Source: JAVJRN01 sp040218415 (lineage in GTDB: Bacteria > Bacteroidota > Bacteroidia > Cytophagales > Cyclobacteriaceae). From it: a DNA stretch of 64,000 bases. Positions 27,709 through 36,236 of the stretch are shown here, piece by piece. The stretch is from contig JAVJRN010000060.1 in assembly GCA_040218415.1 (NCBI GenBank), positions 62,001-126,000 of the forward strand, read 5' to 3'. Each line of letters starts with the position of its first letter. Positions within the stretch are counted from its first letter, which is position 1. The position numbers were made by a program, and so were the translations under genes. Under the pieces are notes generated by a model. It was given only the letters and a program-made list of their open reading frames with translations, was not told the origin of the DNA and did no database searches.

Positions 27709-29514
27709 TCATTCTTTTGTCTGCCTAATCAGCTTTTTTCGATAAGCATTGAAAATTCGAGATTTAGAAATAAATCCAACGTACTTTCCGTCCTCAATAA
27801 CTGGCAAATTCCAAGCTTGAGTCATTTCAAACTTATTCATTACTGATTGCATTTGCTCCTTGGGCGATACTTCCGCAGGTGGTTTCTGCATGATTGTTTT
27901 CACAATGACAGTATCTTGCATTTGCTTATTAAACATGATCTCTCTCACATTATCCAGCGTTACTATTCCCTCTAATTCATTGTTATCATTCACCACGGGA
28001 AAAATATTTCTCTTACTGACTTTCACCAACTGCACAAGATCTTGTAACAGTGCGTCAGGGTGAATGATCAAAAGATCATTTTCAACAATTTTCTTTAAAT
28101 CAATCAAGCTTAATACCATTCTATCCCTATCATGCTCAATCAAGTCTCCTTTTTCTATAAGATGTTTGGTATATATGGAATGCTTCTCAAAATAAGAAAT
28201 GGAAGAATAAGCTAAGGCAGACACAAGCATCAGAGGTACGAAGAGTTGATAACCTCCAGTGATTTCAGCTATTAAAAATATGGCTGTGAGGGGAGCATGC
28301 AAAACACCGCTAAGTATACCACACATTCCGATCAGTGTAAAGTTGCTAGTGCTTATTTGCGTGCCTGGGAATACTAACAAAACTATCCTGGTAAATAAAA
28401 AACCAGTGACACCACCCATAAACAAGCTCGGTGCAAACACCCCTCCACTACCCCCACTACCAATGGTTAAAGCCGTAGCTATTGGTTTAACGATGATGAT
28501 CAAAGATAGCGCCGCAATAAGGACTAAGTTGGATTCGGTGAAATGAGCATAAAAAGTTGAAGCGAACAGTTCGCTTTGATTTCCCTGAAGCAGGCTAGTA
28601 ATCGCAGAATAACCTTCTCCGTAAATTGGGGGAAACACAAAAACAATAAGCGCTAAGCCAAAACCGCCAACTATTGCTCTATTGTATGACGATTCTATTG
28701 ACTTGATTCTATCCTCTACGTTATAAACCATTCGAGTGAAGTACACAGAGACTAACCCGCAGATTAAACCTAAGAGAATGTAATATCCCGTATCCTTTGC
28801 CAAAAAAGGATCCGTTAGCTTGAAACTAAACAAGATATCATCTCCAAGTAGTATTATACTCACTAATTGACCACTTACCGATGCGATGAGAATAGGGATG
28901 AATTTACTGATTTTCACCTCAGTCATAATTACCTCAATAGCAAAGATAACTCCGGTAATAGGGCTGTTAAATATCGCAGAAATAGCCCCGGCTGCACCAC
29001 AACCGATCAATAATGATCGCTTTTTGTAATCCAAGTGCACCAACCTGCCGATATTTGATCCTATAGCAGAGCCTGTGACAACAATTGGTGCCTCAAGTCC
29101 CACAGAACCTCCAAATCCGACGGTAATCGCACTTGTTACCATTCTGGAATACATCTGAGTCTTCCTCATTATGGAAGAATTTTTCGAAATTGCGTAAAGT
29201 ATTTGAGTTATTCCGTGACCCAGTTTCTCTTTAAATAAATACTTAGCAACTAAAACAGTAATTAGTATTCCAATAAAAGGAAATATGAGATACAAATAAT
29301 TGAATCCAATGTGCTCCGATTGGGTTTCCAAAAACCTTTGAATAGAATGAACGGTACTTTTTAATGTAACTGCAGCTAAGCCTGCTACTAGCCCAATAAT
29401 GCTCGCAACAATTAACAAAAAACTATTGTCGCTAATATGCTTAAGACGCCATATCAAAAACCGCATGAGCAGTTTTGTTGGTTTAATCTTAATCATGGTA
29501 TGACTAATACTCAC
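27709..29514 (-). CDS. CLC-family chloride channel/transporter with C-terminal CBS pair
   Basis: 601 residues; ~10-12 membrane segments over residues 30-430, then two CBS domains (~450-595). CLC signatures: GGSVGLEAPIV holding the external gating Glu (as in GxEGP), NSPITGVIFAIEV, and GSGGSGGVFAPSLFMGG for the central Cl- site. At the position equivalent to the internal proton Glu203 of E. coli ClcA this protein has Val (AIEV rather than IEE), the residue found in channel-type CLCs. The protein might therefore be a channel or an uncoupled transporter; this is inference. CBS domains usually bind adenine nucleotides and tune gating. ATG start at 29514; a second ATG six codons in is possible. Confidence 0.9.
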   Translation of the reverse strand: MSISHTMIKIKPTKLLMRFLIWRLKHISDNSFLLIVASIIGLVAGLAAVTLKSTVHSIQRFLETQSEHIGFNYLYLIFPFIGILITVLVAKYLFKEKLGHGITQILYAISKNSSIMRKTQMYSRMVTSAITVGFGGSVGLEAPIVVTGSAIGSNIGRLVHLDYKKRSLLIGCGAAGAISAIFNSPITGVIFAIEVIMTEVKISKFIPILIASVSGQLVSIILLGDDILFSFKLTDPFLAKDTGYYILLGLICGLVSVYFTRMVYNVEDRIKSIESSYNRAIVGGFGLALIVFVFPPIYGEGYSAITSLLQGNQSELFASTFYAHFTESNLVLIAALSLIIIVKPIATALTIGSGGSGGVFAPSLFMGGVTGFLFTRIVLLVFPGTQISTSNFTLIGMCGILSGVLHAPLTAIFLIAEITGGYQLFVPLMLVSALAYSSISYFEKHSIYTKHLIEKGDLIEHDRDRMVLSLIDLKKIVENDLLIIHPDALLQDLVQLVKVSKRNIFPVVNDNNELEGIVTLDNVREIMFNKQMQDTVIVKTIMQKPPAEVSPKEQMQSVMNKFEMTQAWNLPVIEDGKYVGFISKSRIFNAYRKKLIRQTKE

Positions 29515-29564
29515 AGCGAATGTTATTTATAAAATGAAGATTATTAAACTTGATCTAGAGAAGA

Positions 29565-30356
29565 TCAGGCAAGTAGACCGTTCTTTCGTTCTAGTACTTC
29601 CTCAATATATTTGAAAGTTGAGAGAATTTCGGGTTTACCATCAACTATGGCTACATCGTGTTCAAAATGTGCAGAAGGTTTCTTATCTGCCGTCACGATC
29701 GTCCATCCGTCATTCAACTGAATGACTCGCCTTGTACCCATATTGATCATAGGCTCGATGGCAATAACCATTCCCTCCTTAATTTTTGGTCCTTGTCCTC
29801 TTTTACCATAATTGGGCACCTCCGGCGATTCGTGCATCTTTTTTCCCAAACCATGTCCTACTAATTCTCTCACCACGCCGTAACCAAAACTCTCAGTATA
29901 ACTCTGAATAGCGTACCCAATATCGCCGATACGATTACCTACTCTGGCCTGCTCAATTCCTAAATATAAACTTTGTTCTGTTCTTAAAAGTAACTGCTTC
30001 GTTTCCTCCGCTATTTCTCCAACTGCAAAGGTGTAAGCGTGATCTCCATAAAAACCATCTTTTAGCGCTCCGCAATCAAGACCTACAATATCACCATTTT
30101 CCAAGGGTCGGTTAGTAGGCAAACCATGTACGACCTGTTCGTTGACAGATGTTATGATTGTATTTGGGTAATCATAGAGTCCTAAAAACCCAGGAACTGC
30201 CCCTTGATCGCGAATGTATTCTTCGGCAATTTTATCCAACTCTAAAGGAGTAACGCCTATTTTTATATGCTCAGCCATCAAACCGAGTGTTCGAGACACA
30301 ACTTGTGCGCTCTCTCTCATCAGCTCTATTTCTTCTGGGGACTTTAAATGTATCAT
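29565..30356 (-). CDS. map: Methionine aminopeptidase, type I
   Basis: 263 residues from the ATG at 30356 (MIHLKSPEEIELMRES), the standard family start; the frame upstream to 30401 overlaps a terminator. All five metal ligands of the pita-bread fold are visible: Asp in GLDCGA, Asp in GDHAYTF, His in GHGLGKKMH, Glu in AIEPM and Glu in FEHDVAI. It removes the initiator Met from nascent proteins. The N-terminal zinc/SH3 extension of type Ib enzymes is absent, as in most bacterial type Ia enzymes. It stands apart from ribosomal-protein operons. Confidence 0.95.
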   Translation of the reverse strand: MIHLKSPEEIELMRESAQVVSRTLGLMAEHIKIGVTPLELDKIAEEYIRDQGAVPGFLGLYDYPNTIITSVNEQVVHGLPTNRPLENGDIVGLDCGALKDGFYGDHAYTFAVGEIAEETKQLLLRTEQSLYLGIEQARVGNRIGDIGYAIQSYTESFGYGVVRELVGHGLGKKMHESPEVPNYGKRGQGPKIKEGMVIAIEPMINMGTRRVIQLNDGWTIVTADKKPSAHFEHDVAIVDGKPEILSTFKYIEEVLERKNGLLA

Positions 30357-30383
30357 AATAGTGAAAGCGCAAATGTAGCGAAA

Positions 30384-30414
30384 ACAAAAAACCCTAGCCA
30401 ATTGACTAGGGTTT
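30384..30414 (-). terminator. Rho-independent terminator of the SPOR-protein gene
   Basis: On the minus strand: AAACCCTAG, loop TCAATTGG, CTAGGGTT followed by a T-rich run. It lies 28 bp after the stop at 30442 and just before the map start. Confidence 0.85.
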
Positions 30415-30441
30415 CATCATTATATTATTAAAATGTTTTAA

Positions 30442-31068
30442 TTAAGACTTACTTACGCCTTCTAATACATCTTTGATTGGAACTCTTTTACCATCTTTAA
30501 AAGAAACAATCCACGCATCTTTTACGCCCATTTCTCTTAAATATTTTTTGAAAGTATCTGCTTCCCAGTAATCTCTAAAAGAACCTATTGTATATCGGTT
30601 GATATTGCCGTCAGAATCTGATGAAAAGTTTTTAGCACTTTGAGCGAATTTCTTCAAGTCCTTGGCTGCAAATGCACCAATTTGAACCTTAAAAACAATA
30701 CCCGTATTCTCATCAATTCCGCCACTATTGTCAGCACTTCGTTCTGCCGCCTTAGGCTGTGCATTATTTGCTGCTTTTTTAGCAGAAGTTACTTGATCCC
30801 TCAAGTTGGCAATTTGATCTTGGTATTGAGCTATTTGATCATCCTTGTCTGAGATCTTATCATCAATACCAGCCAATTCTTTTTTCAATCCTGATACCTG
30901 ACTGTTAAGTGATTTATTTTCTTCAATAAGCGTTTTATATTGCTCTGGTTCCAGAGCTTTAATCCTTTTTTTCCACTCCTTGTATTCTTGCTTATCCATC
31001 TGAGCCGTCGCGTTGAAGGCAACTCCGAAACACATAATGGCTGCTAATATTGTGATAGATTTTTTCAT
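30442..31068 (-). CDS. Exported SPOR-domain protein with coiled coil
   Basis: 208 residues. Signal peptide ~1-22 (FGVAFNATA-Q). A coiled coil spans ~35-95 (KTLIEENKSLNSQVSGLKKE ... QIAQYQDQIANLRDQV), then a linker rich in Ala/Asn/Ser. The C-terminal domain (~125-205) reads VFKVQIGAFAAKDL ... YTIGSFRDYWEADTFKKYL, a SPOR-like peptidoglycan-binding fold. SPOR domains bind denuded glycan strands at division sites. It probably acts in the periplasm on cell-wall organisation. Monocistronic with its own terminator. Confidence 0.8.
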   Translation of the reverse strand: MKKSITILAAIMCFGVAFNATAQMDKQEYKEWKKRIKALEPEQYKTLIEENKSLNSQVSGLKKELAGIDDKISDKDDQIAQYQDQIANLRDQVTSAKKAANNAQPKAAERSADNSGGIDENTGIVFKVQIGAFAAKDLKKFAQSAKNFSSDSDGNINRYTIGSFRDYWEADTFKKYLREMGVKDAWIVSFKDGKRVPIKDVLEGVSKS

Positions 31069-31145
31069 TTCTTTAAGTGCTTGATTTTGAATTCTTTCTA
31101 ATAATTAAACTAAAGTAATAAATGTCGTATTAAAACACAATTAAA

Positions 31146-32549
31146 TCATTTTTTGAGTGACCCAATCATATCTTCTGGTTTTACCCAGTTATCGAACTGC
31201 TCACTGCTCAATAAATCCAAAGCAATAGCCGCTTCTCTTAATGTAGATCCTTCTTTATGTGCCTTTTTGGCTATTTTTGCCGCATTTTCATAACCAATAT
31301 GCGTATTTAAAGCGGTTACCAACATTAATGAATTCTCCAATTTCTCTTTTATCACGGGATAATTTGGTTCGATCCCCACTGCACAATTATCGTTAAAAGA
31401 AATACAAGCATCCCCAATCAACCTTGCTGAAGTGATCAAATTGTATACCATCATCGGTTTAAACACATTTAACTCAAAGTGCCCTGTAGCACCTCCCATA
31501 GTTACCGCAACATCATTGCCAAAAATCTGAGCGCATACCATGGTAAGCGCCTCACATTGTGTTGGGTTTACTTTGCCTGGCATTATCGATGAGCCTGGCT
31601 CATTTTCAGGAATAATGATTTCTCCAATACCACTTCTTGGCCCTGAGCAAAGCATTCTTACGTCATTGGCTATCTTCATCAGGCTTACGGCTAGTTGCTT
31701 TAACGCACCGTGAGTTTCAACTATCGCATCATGTGCCGCCAATGCTTCAAATTTATTTTCAGCAGTCACAAAAGGAAGACCTGTATTTTCTGCTATTTTT
31801 TTAGCGACAAGTACATCATAACCCTCTGGAGTATTCAATCCAGTACCAACTGCTGTTCCGCCAAGTGCCAGCTCTGACAAATGGGCGAATGTGTTTTTTA
31901 GCGCCTTTAATCCATGATTGAGTTGGGCAACATAGCCCGAGAATTCCTGCCCTAAACTTAATGGAGTCGCATCCATAAAATGAGTCCGGCCTATTTTCAC
32001 CACGTCTACAAACTCTTCCGACTTGGCCTTTAAAGTATCTCGTAGTTTTTCCACTCCAGGAATGGTGGTTTCCACGATGATCTTATAAGCAGCGATGTGC
32101 ATCGCAGTAGGAAAAGTATCATTAGATGATTGACTTTTGTTTACATCGTCATTCGGGTGTATCACTTTTTTATCATCAGATAAAGCACCACCGTTTAAAA
32201 CATGCGCACGATTAGCCACTACCTCGTTGCAGTTCATATTAGACTGTGTCCCTGATCCGGTTTGCCAGATAACCAATGGAAATTGATCATCTAATTTACT
32301 TTCAGTAATTTCGTCGCATACCTTGGATATAAGGTCTGATTTGGACCTATCCAGTACGCCTAGTTCGGTATTGGCTTGGGCGGCCGATTTTTTAAGCACC
32401 GCGAAAGCATGAACTATTTCCAAAGGCATGCGCATATTATCGCCTCCGATTTTAAAGTTCATTTTAGATCTCTGAGTTTGTGCTCCCCAGTATTTGTCGG
32501 CAGGCACTTGCACCTCGCCCATAGTATCACGCTCTAATCTATATTCCAT
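31146..32549 (-). CDS. fumC: Fumarate hydratase, class II
   Basis: 467 residues from the ATG at 32549 (MEYRLERDTMGEVQVP), the same length as E. coli FumC; the frame upstream to 32600 is non-homologous. Seen: the fumarase/aspartase signature GSSIMPGKVNP, SSNDTFPTAMH, the TGSGTQSNMNCNEV substrate loop and GRTHFMDATPL with the catalytic-region His. It interconverts fumarate and malate in the TCA cycle without an Fe-S cluster. Single gene, divergent from the response regulator at 32715. Confidence 0.96.
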   Translation of the reverse strand: MEYRLERDTMGEVQVPADKYWGAQTQRSKMNFKIGGDNMRMPLEIVHAFAVLKKSAAQANTELGVLDRSKSDLISKVCDEITESKLDDQFPLVIWQTGSGTQSNMNCNEVVANRAHVLNGGALSDDKKVIHPNDDVNKSQSSNDTFPTAMHIAAYKIIVETTIPGVEKLRDTLKAKSEEFVDVVKIGRTHFMDATPLSLGQEFSGYVAQLNHGLKALKNTFAHLSELALGGTAVGTGLNTPEGYDVLVAKKIAENTGLPFVTAENKFEALAAHDAIVETHGALKQLAVSLMKIANDVRMLCSGPRSGIGEIIIPENEPGSSIMPGKVNPTQCEALTMVCAQIFGNDVAVTMGGATGHFELNVFKPMMVYNLITSARLIGDACISFNDNCAVGIEPNYPVIKEKLENSLMLVTALNTHIGYENAAKIAKKAHKEGSTLREAAIALDLLSSEQFDNWVKPEDMIGSLKK

Positions 32550-32658
32550 CTGATCGTAAAAATATTGAATAAGTTCAAGGCAAAAATAATCACTAGACAT
32601 TAGCCTACTATGATTTGAGAATATATATCAGATTTTATTCTCAATAAGTTGAACCAGA

Positions 32659-32711
32659 TTGTCATTCTGATGTTTAGATAGTACGTTTGCATAGTTTAGA
32701 ATGATTCTAAA
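32659..32711 (+). promoter_or_regulatory. Promoter/operator unit 1: TTG-N20-TACGTTTG plus 17-bp palindrome
   Basis: TTG at 32659-32661, exactly 20 bp, TACGTTTG at 32682-32689 (a perfect Bacteroidota -7 box), 5 bp, then TTTAGAATGATTCTAAA at 32695-32711. This last is a perfect palindrome about one central G and would cover the transcription start. The response-regulator ATG follows 3 bp later, leaving almost no leader. The same architecture recurs at 33407 and 40852. The palindrome equals the published Irr iron-control-element consensus (TTTAGAA-N3-TTCTAAA), but which protein binds here is unknown. Confidence 0.7.
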
Positions 32712-32714
32712 TAA

Positions 32715-33356
32715 ATGATTCCTATAAAAGTTTTAATATCAGATTTTCAATTTTTAACCCGCGAGGGGTTAATTAATCTCATCAATAAAGATGATGACAT
32801 GGATCTTGTTGCTGTCGTAGAGGGCCCTGAAGATTTGATGGAAACGGTATTGACTCATCTTCCTCAAGTAGTCGTGCTCGATTATCAAAGTCAGGATCCA
32901 ATACTGTTATCGCTATTGAAACAAGTAGTAGGCTCACAAGTGGCCAATGTGCTAATCATTACCAATGATAGTGACAGAAGGCACATACAAGCACTTTTAG
33001 ACATTGGCATAAAAGGAATAGTGACCAAAGGCTGTAGTAAAATCGAAATTGTAAATGCTATTCATGCTGTTTCCATAAACAATCGCTTTTTCTGTAATAA
33101 AGTATTGGATTTGCTCATGGACCAAAAGAAAGAGGATGATGCAATCAACTGCGAGCCTACCGATCTTTCTGCGCGAGAATATGAGGTGCTTACGCTCATC
33201 ACAAAAGGCTATAAAACGGTTCAAATTGCGGACGAATTGAACGTAAGTGTTCATACGATCAACTCCCATCGGAAAAATATCCTTAAAAAACTCGGCATGA
33301 AATCCCCAGCTGAGCTTATCGTTTATGCTTTAGAATCTGGACTAGTTAAAGCATAG
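32715..33356 (+). CDS. NarL/FixJ-type response regulator
   Basis: 213 residues: receiver domain ~1-120 and LuxR/GerE HTH ~148-210. In the receiver, an acidic Asp lies in LISDFQF, the phospho-acceptor Asp in VVLDYQS, the conserved Thr in IITND and the Lys in VTKGC, so phosphorylation looks possible. The HTH reads LSAREYEVLTLITKG ... DELNVSVHTINSHRKNILKK, which is canonical. No histidine kinase is adjacent. Its promoter carries a perfect 17-bp palindrome on the predicted start site, shared with two other small transcription units, so it may autoregulate or belong to that regulon. Confidence 0.9.
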   Translation: MIPIKVLISDFQFLTREGLINLINKDDDMDLVAVVEGPEDLMETVLTHLPQVVVLDYQSQDPILLSLLKQVVGSQVANVLIITNDSDRRHIQALLDIGIKGIVTKGCSKIEIVNAIHAVSINNRFFCNKVLDLLMDQKKEDDAINCEPTDLSAREYEVLTLITKGYKTVQIADELNVSVHTINSHRKNILKKLGMKSPAELIVYALESGLVKA

Positions 33357-33406
33357 TCACTATAACTAGTGATCCTAGTGAAAGATAATTTAACCACAAC
33401 TAGCGA

Positions 33407-33459
33407 TTGTCTCCTTGAAGTTAACAGATGATATTTGCATTATTTAGAATCAATCTAAA
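33407..33459 (+). promoter_or_regulatory. Promoter/operator unit 2: TTG-N20-GATATTTG plus 17-bp palindrome
   Basis: TTG at 33407-33409, 20 bp, GATATTTG at 33430-33437 (one mismatch to TAnnTTTG), 5 bp, then TTTAGAATCAATCTAAA at 33443-33459. Spacing is identical to units 1 and 3, and the palindrome is identical to that of unit 3. It precedes the Cys-rich micro-gene by 8 bp. Confidence 0.65.
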
Positions 33460-33467
33460 CAAGCATT

Positions 33468-33611
33468 ATGGAGCTTCAATCGGAAAAAGTAATTTGTGGT
33501 TTTAATTTGTTGGATAGCAAGTTCGAGGCAACTCAAGAGTGCGTATTCAAAAAATGCTGTAAGAAGTATAAGAAAAAAGGTCAGCACTGTAAAAAATGTC
33601 CTAAGCTTTGA
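33468..33611 (+). CDS. Cys-rich 47-aa micro-protein
   Basis: ATG at 33468, stop TGA at 33609-33611. The sequence begins MELQSEKVICGFNLLDSK. The C-terminal half is strongly basic with five Cys: Cys25, the pair Cys30-Cys31, and Cys41/Cys44 in HCKKC; another Cys is at residue 10. No family recognised. The Cys spacing could bind a metal ion or an Fe-S cluster (inference). Support for a real gene is its position 8 bp behind a promoter/operator unit found three times in the window and its tight junction (1 bp) with the next gene. Confidence 0.65.
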   Translation: MELQSEKVICGFNLLDSKFEATQECVFKKCCKKYKKKGQHCKKCPKL

Positions 33612-33612
33612 C

Positions 33613-33963
33613 ATGACAACAGCTTCGCATTTCCATAAAGTTTACGGCACTCAGCAAACGTCTTTATTTCAAGATGATGTTGCTTGTGGTTACTTGCTTT
33701 CCGTGGGAAAAGAAGAATATTTTCTAGACCGCTATGCTTATTCCCTCTTCCGAAAAAATGTGAAAGCGATTGATTTAGTGTCGCTTCTCTCCTCGAAAAC
33801 TCCAGATATTGAGCTTATTAAATTGCTAAATTCTGACCGCTTCCTGGTCGTTGATATCCATTTTGCCATAGAATTAAAAGAGCTTATTGATGGAGCGTCG
33901 GCGATGTTTGACCTAAATACAAGCATCCATAAGGGCATTAGAAGAAAATCCCTCCATGCTTAA
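33613..33963 (+). CDS. Hypothetical cytosolic protein (116 aa)
   Basis: Start ATG at 33613 (MTTASHFHKVYGTQQTSLFQ), one base after the stop of the Cys-rich micro-gene; the same frame runs back to 33496 but would overlap that gene out of frame. No signal peptide or membrane segment. The sequence alternates hydrophobic and charged residues (YFLDRYAYSLFRKNVKAIDL) and looks folded. No family recognised. It appears cotranscribed with the micro-gene under the palindrome promoter and lies upstream of ferritin, which hints at metal or redox physiology. Confidence 0.65.
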   Translation: MTTASHFHKVYGTQQTSLFQDDVACGYLLSVGKEEYFLDRYAYSLFRKNVKAIDLVSLLSSKTPDIELIKLLNSDRFLVVDIHFAIELKELIDGASAMFDLNTSIHKGIRRKSLHA

Positions 33964-34067
33964 CACTTCTTCTTTAGACTGATTTTAAATTACTTCGATA
34001 AGTAATCTTTCGGCGCTAATTATTGTTCCTTTGCTGACACGATCATAAAAATACCTTATTGTTGAAA

Positions 34068-34095
34068 AGAAAAAGTGCTAATAGCCACTTTTTCT
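34068..34095 (+). terminator. Hairpin upstream of ferritin
   Basis: AGAAAAAGTG / CACTTTTTCT, 10-bp perfect arms with an 8-nt loop. It may end the two-gene unit before it or be part of the ferritin control region, because a TAnnTTTG-like box (TAGATTTG at 34102-34109) follows directly. Confidence 0.55.
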
Positions 34096-34101
34096 GTGAC
34101 T

Positions 34102-34109
34102 TAGATTTG
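34102..34109 (+). promoter_or_regulatory. Putative -7 box of the ferritin gene
   Basis: TAGATTTG fits TAnnTTTG and would start transcription about 20 bp before the ATG at 34137. No TTG lies at the expected distance upstream, where the hairpin arm sits, so activation may be needed. Confidence 0.4.
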
Positions 34110-34136
34110 GTAAGAAATTAATTACAAAAAAACATT

Positions 34137-34670
34137 ATGAAAGATTTATTAAGAAGGCATCAAGTTCTCAAAGAAGAAATTGTAGAGATAATCAATAAAC
34201 AAATTAAAATGGAGTCACATTCTTCTGCGGCTTACTTGGCTTTGGCAGCCTGGTGTGATGTGAGAGGATATGATAATTCTGCGGCACACTTTTTCACGCA
34301 ATCTGAAGAAGAACGCAAGCATCAATTGAAGTTTTTTCACTATTTGGTAGATATGGAATGTGATGCCGTATCTCCTTCAATCGGTGAGTCAAAGCATGAT
34401 TTCGCAACGCTTAGAGAAGTTTTTGAGCACGCTTTAGAGATGGAAATCGGTGTAACTGACGCGATCCATGATATTGTGCGCGAATGTCGCAAGCATGGTG
34501 ATATCGCCACAGAAGAGTTTTTACGTTGGTTCGTTCAAGAACAAATTGAAGAGGAATATGTGGCAAGACAATGTCTTGAACTGTTTGATGTATTAGGAGA
34601 AGATAAAATTGCGCTGGGAATGATCGAAGAGCGGATTCCTAACATTGAATATGATGGCGGTCCTGCTTAA
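34137..34670 (+). CDS. Ferritin (non-heme iron-storage protein)
   Basis: 177 residues forming a four-helix ferritin-like domain. Ferroxidase-type ligands are visible: Glu in KMESHSSAAYLALA, the EExxH of QSEEERKHQLKFFHYL, then Glu in HALEMEIG and FVQEQIEEEYVA. There is no clear haem-ligand Met as in bacterioferritin, so a plain ferritin oxidising and storing iron as ferrihydrite is likely. It is the third gene downstream of a metal-box-like promoter, but has its own -7 box. Confidence 0.88.
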   Translation: MKDLLRRHQVLKEEIVEIINKQIKMESHSSAAYLALAAWCDVRGYDNSAAHFFTQSEEERKHQLKFFHYLVDMECDAVSPSIGESKHDFATLREVFEHALEMEIGVTDAIHDIVRECRKHGDIATEEFLRWFVQEQIEEEYVARQCLELFDVLGEDKIALGMIEERIPNIEYDGGPA

Positions 34671-34695
34671 GCATAAAGAAAAATCATAAATATTT

Positions 34696-34722
34696 AAAGG
34701 AGCATTAAAGCTCCTTTTTTTG
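34696..34722 (+). terminator. Rho-independent terminator of ferritin
   Basis: AAAGGAGC-ATTAAA-GCTCCTTTTTTT, perfect 8-bp stem and a seven-T run, 25 bp after the ferritin stop. Confidence 0.9.
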
Positions 34723-34859
34723 TGTCAAAACTAAAGCCGCGTATATTTCCTTGGCTCTTATCAAGTGCTTTTTTCTAATCTTCCCGTCCATGAAAGTTTC
34801 ATTGAAAATGTCAATGGTTTAAAATTGAATATTTCAAAAAGTCCTGTATTTTTCGGACG

Positions 34860-36101
34860 ATGAAAAAACTGCTTATTATCATCGTATGTCTTTTCTGCTG
34901 CCATGTGCCTTTTGCACAGATAATCACTGACTGTCAAACCGAAAAGCTTAACGAATTGACTTGGTCACTGAACCCCGAGATGTCGGAAGAGCAGCAAGAC
35001 CTTGAAGCGTTTGTTCAATCATTTCTTGCCAATAATCGTAGGACAACTCCAAATTTCGATAGCCTTTCCCGTGTTACAGATTACACCATACCCGTTGTTC
35101 TTCATATCTTTCACCATGGCGATATTGGTAAAATATCTGTGGAGCAAGCCCAGTCAGGCTTATATATAATCAACCGTGACTTTCAGGGCTTGAATGAGGA
35201 CTGGAATAGTGTGAACCCTGTTTTTGAAGACATTAAATCCTCCCTGAGTATCAAGTTTGTGCTGGCTACTATTGACCCAAATGGCCTTCCAACTACTGGC
35301 ATCATATACCACGACGATTCTCTGGCGGCCTACCGAGAAACAGTACTTGAAGAGCATGCCTGGGACAACAGGAAATACCTCAATATCTACTTGCCAAAGT
35401 CTCTATTTAACTACGCTACATTAATGTCGGGGTTTACCCGACTCCCAAACATCCTTTCTATAAGGGATAATAGAGGTGGTATTTTTATGAGTTCATCGCG
35501 GTGGGGTTATGGGGATCAGTCAGATTTTGAAGACGGGGACGAATGGGCTTCTGTTGCTACCCATGAGGCCGGACATTGGCTGGGACTGTTTCATACTTTT
35601 CGAAATGGGTGTGAAGGTCTTGACGATTTGGTGGAGGATACGCCCAGAACCATGGATAATGGAATACAGCTGGATGGTTGCGAGAATAATAATTTTAGTT
35701 GTGGTGTTCCCAGCAATGGAGAAAATTATATGGACTACAATCATGGCTGTAAAAAGATGTTTACCAAAGGCCAGGTGGAACGCATGGATGCCATACTGCA
35801 CCATGAAGCCAGAATTAACCTTTGGACCCAAACAAACCTTCAAGCCACTGGCACCAATTTTATCAGTGAAGATGTGGGCATTTTGCCTTATCCAAATCCT
35901 GCTAAGGAATGGATCACTTTTGACCTGAGGCATGCGCCTGTTACCCTCCATATATCTAACTCGGCAGGCTCATTGATCGCGCAATATCCTGTTGATAAAC
36001 CATTGTATAGATTAAACATCCAAGACTTGAATCGTGGTATTTATTTCTGTTCCTATGTGCACAAAGGGAAAATATTTCAAGGGAAATTCATGGTTGAATA
36101 G
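34860..36101 (+). CDS. Secreted M43 (pappalysin-like) zinc metalloprotease with T9SS sorting domain
   Basis: 413 residues. Signal peptide ~1-20 (CCHVPFA-Q). The catalytic motif HEAGHWLGLFH (HExxHxxGxxH) is near residue 233. The region before Met-turn Met holds Cys residues, and the Met-turn is NGENYMDYNHGC. The C-terminal ~75 residues (LPYPNPAKEWITFDL ... GIYFCSYVHKGK) form a type A T9SS sorting domain. It is likely secreted or anchored on the cell surface and degrades extracellular protein. Length and order match M43B cytophagalysin-like enzymes. Monocistronic. Confidence 0.92.
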   Translation: MKKLLIIIVCLFCCHVPFAQIITDCQTEKLNELTWSLNPEMSEEQQDLEAFVQSFLANNRRTTPNFDSLSRVTDYTIPVVLHIFHHGDIGKISVEQAQSGLYIINRDFQGLNEDWNSVNPVFEDIKSSLSIKFVLATIDPNGLPTTGIIYHDDSLAAYRETVLEEHAWDNRKYLNIYLPKSLFNYATLMSGFTRLPNILSIRDNRGGIFMSSSRWGYGDQSDFEDGDEWASVATHEAGHWLGLFHTFRNGCEGLDDLVEDTPRTMDNGIQLDGCENNNFSCGVPSNGENYMDYNHGCKKMFTKGQVERMDAILHHEARINLWTQTNLQATGTNFISEDVGILPYPNPAKEWITFDLRHAPVTLHISNSAGSLIAQYPVDKPLYRLNIQDLNRGIYFCSYVHKGKIFQGKFMVE

Positions 36102-36236
36102 TGAATTTCTAAAAACCAATAATCCTTTTTGCAAAGACTCGTAGCATGCAAATTTGTTTTCCCATTAAACAAAGATTCATCCGGGTTAAATATTTCTCCA
36201 TCACTTATCAACCATAAATAGCACTAATTGAACCGA

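Noticed and set aside
35509..35951. Overlapping frames on both strands inside the M43 protease gene
   Set aside because: Shadows of the protease frame, which carries the full catalytic motif.
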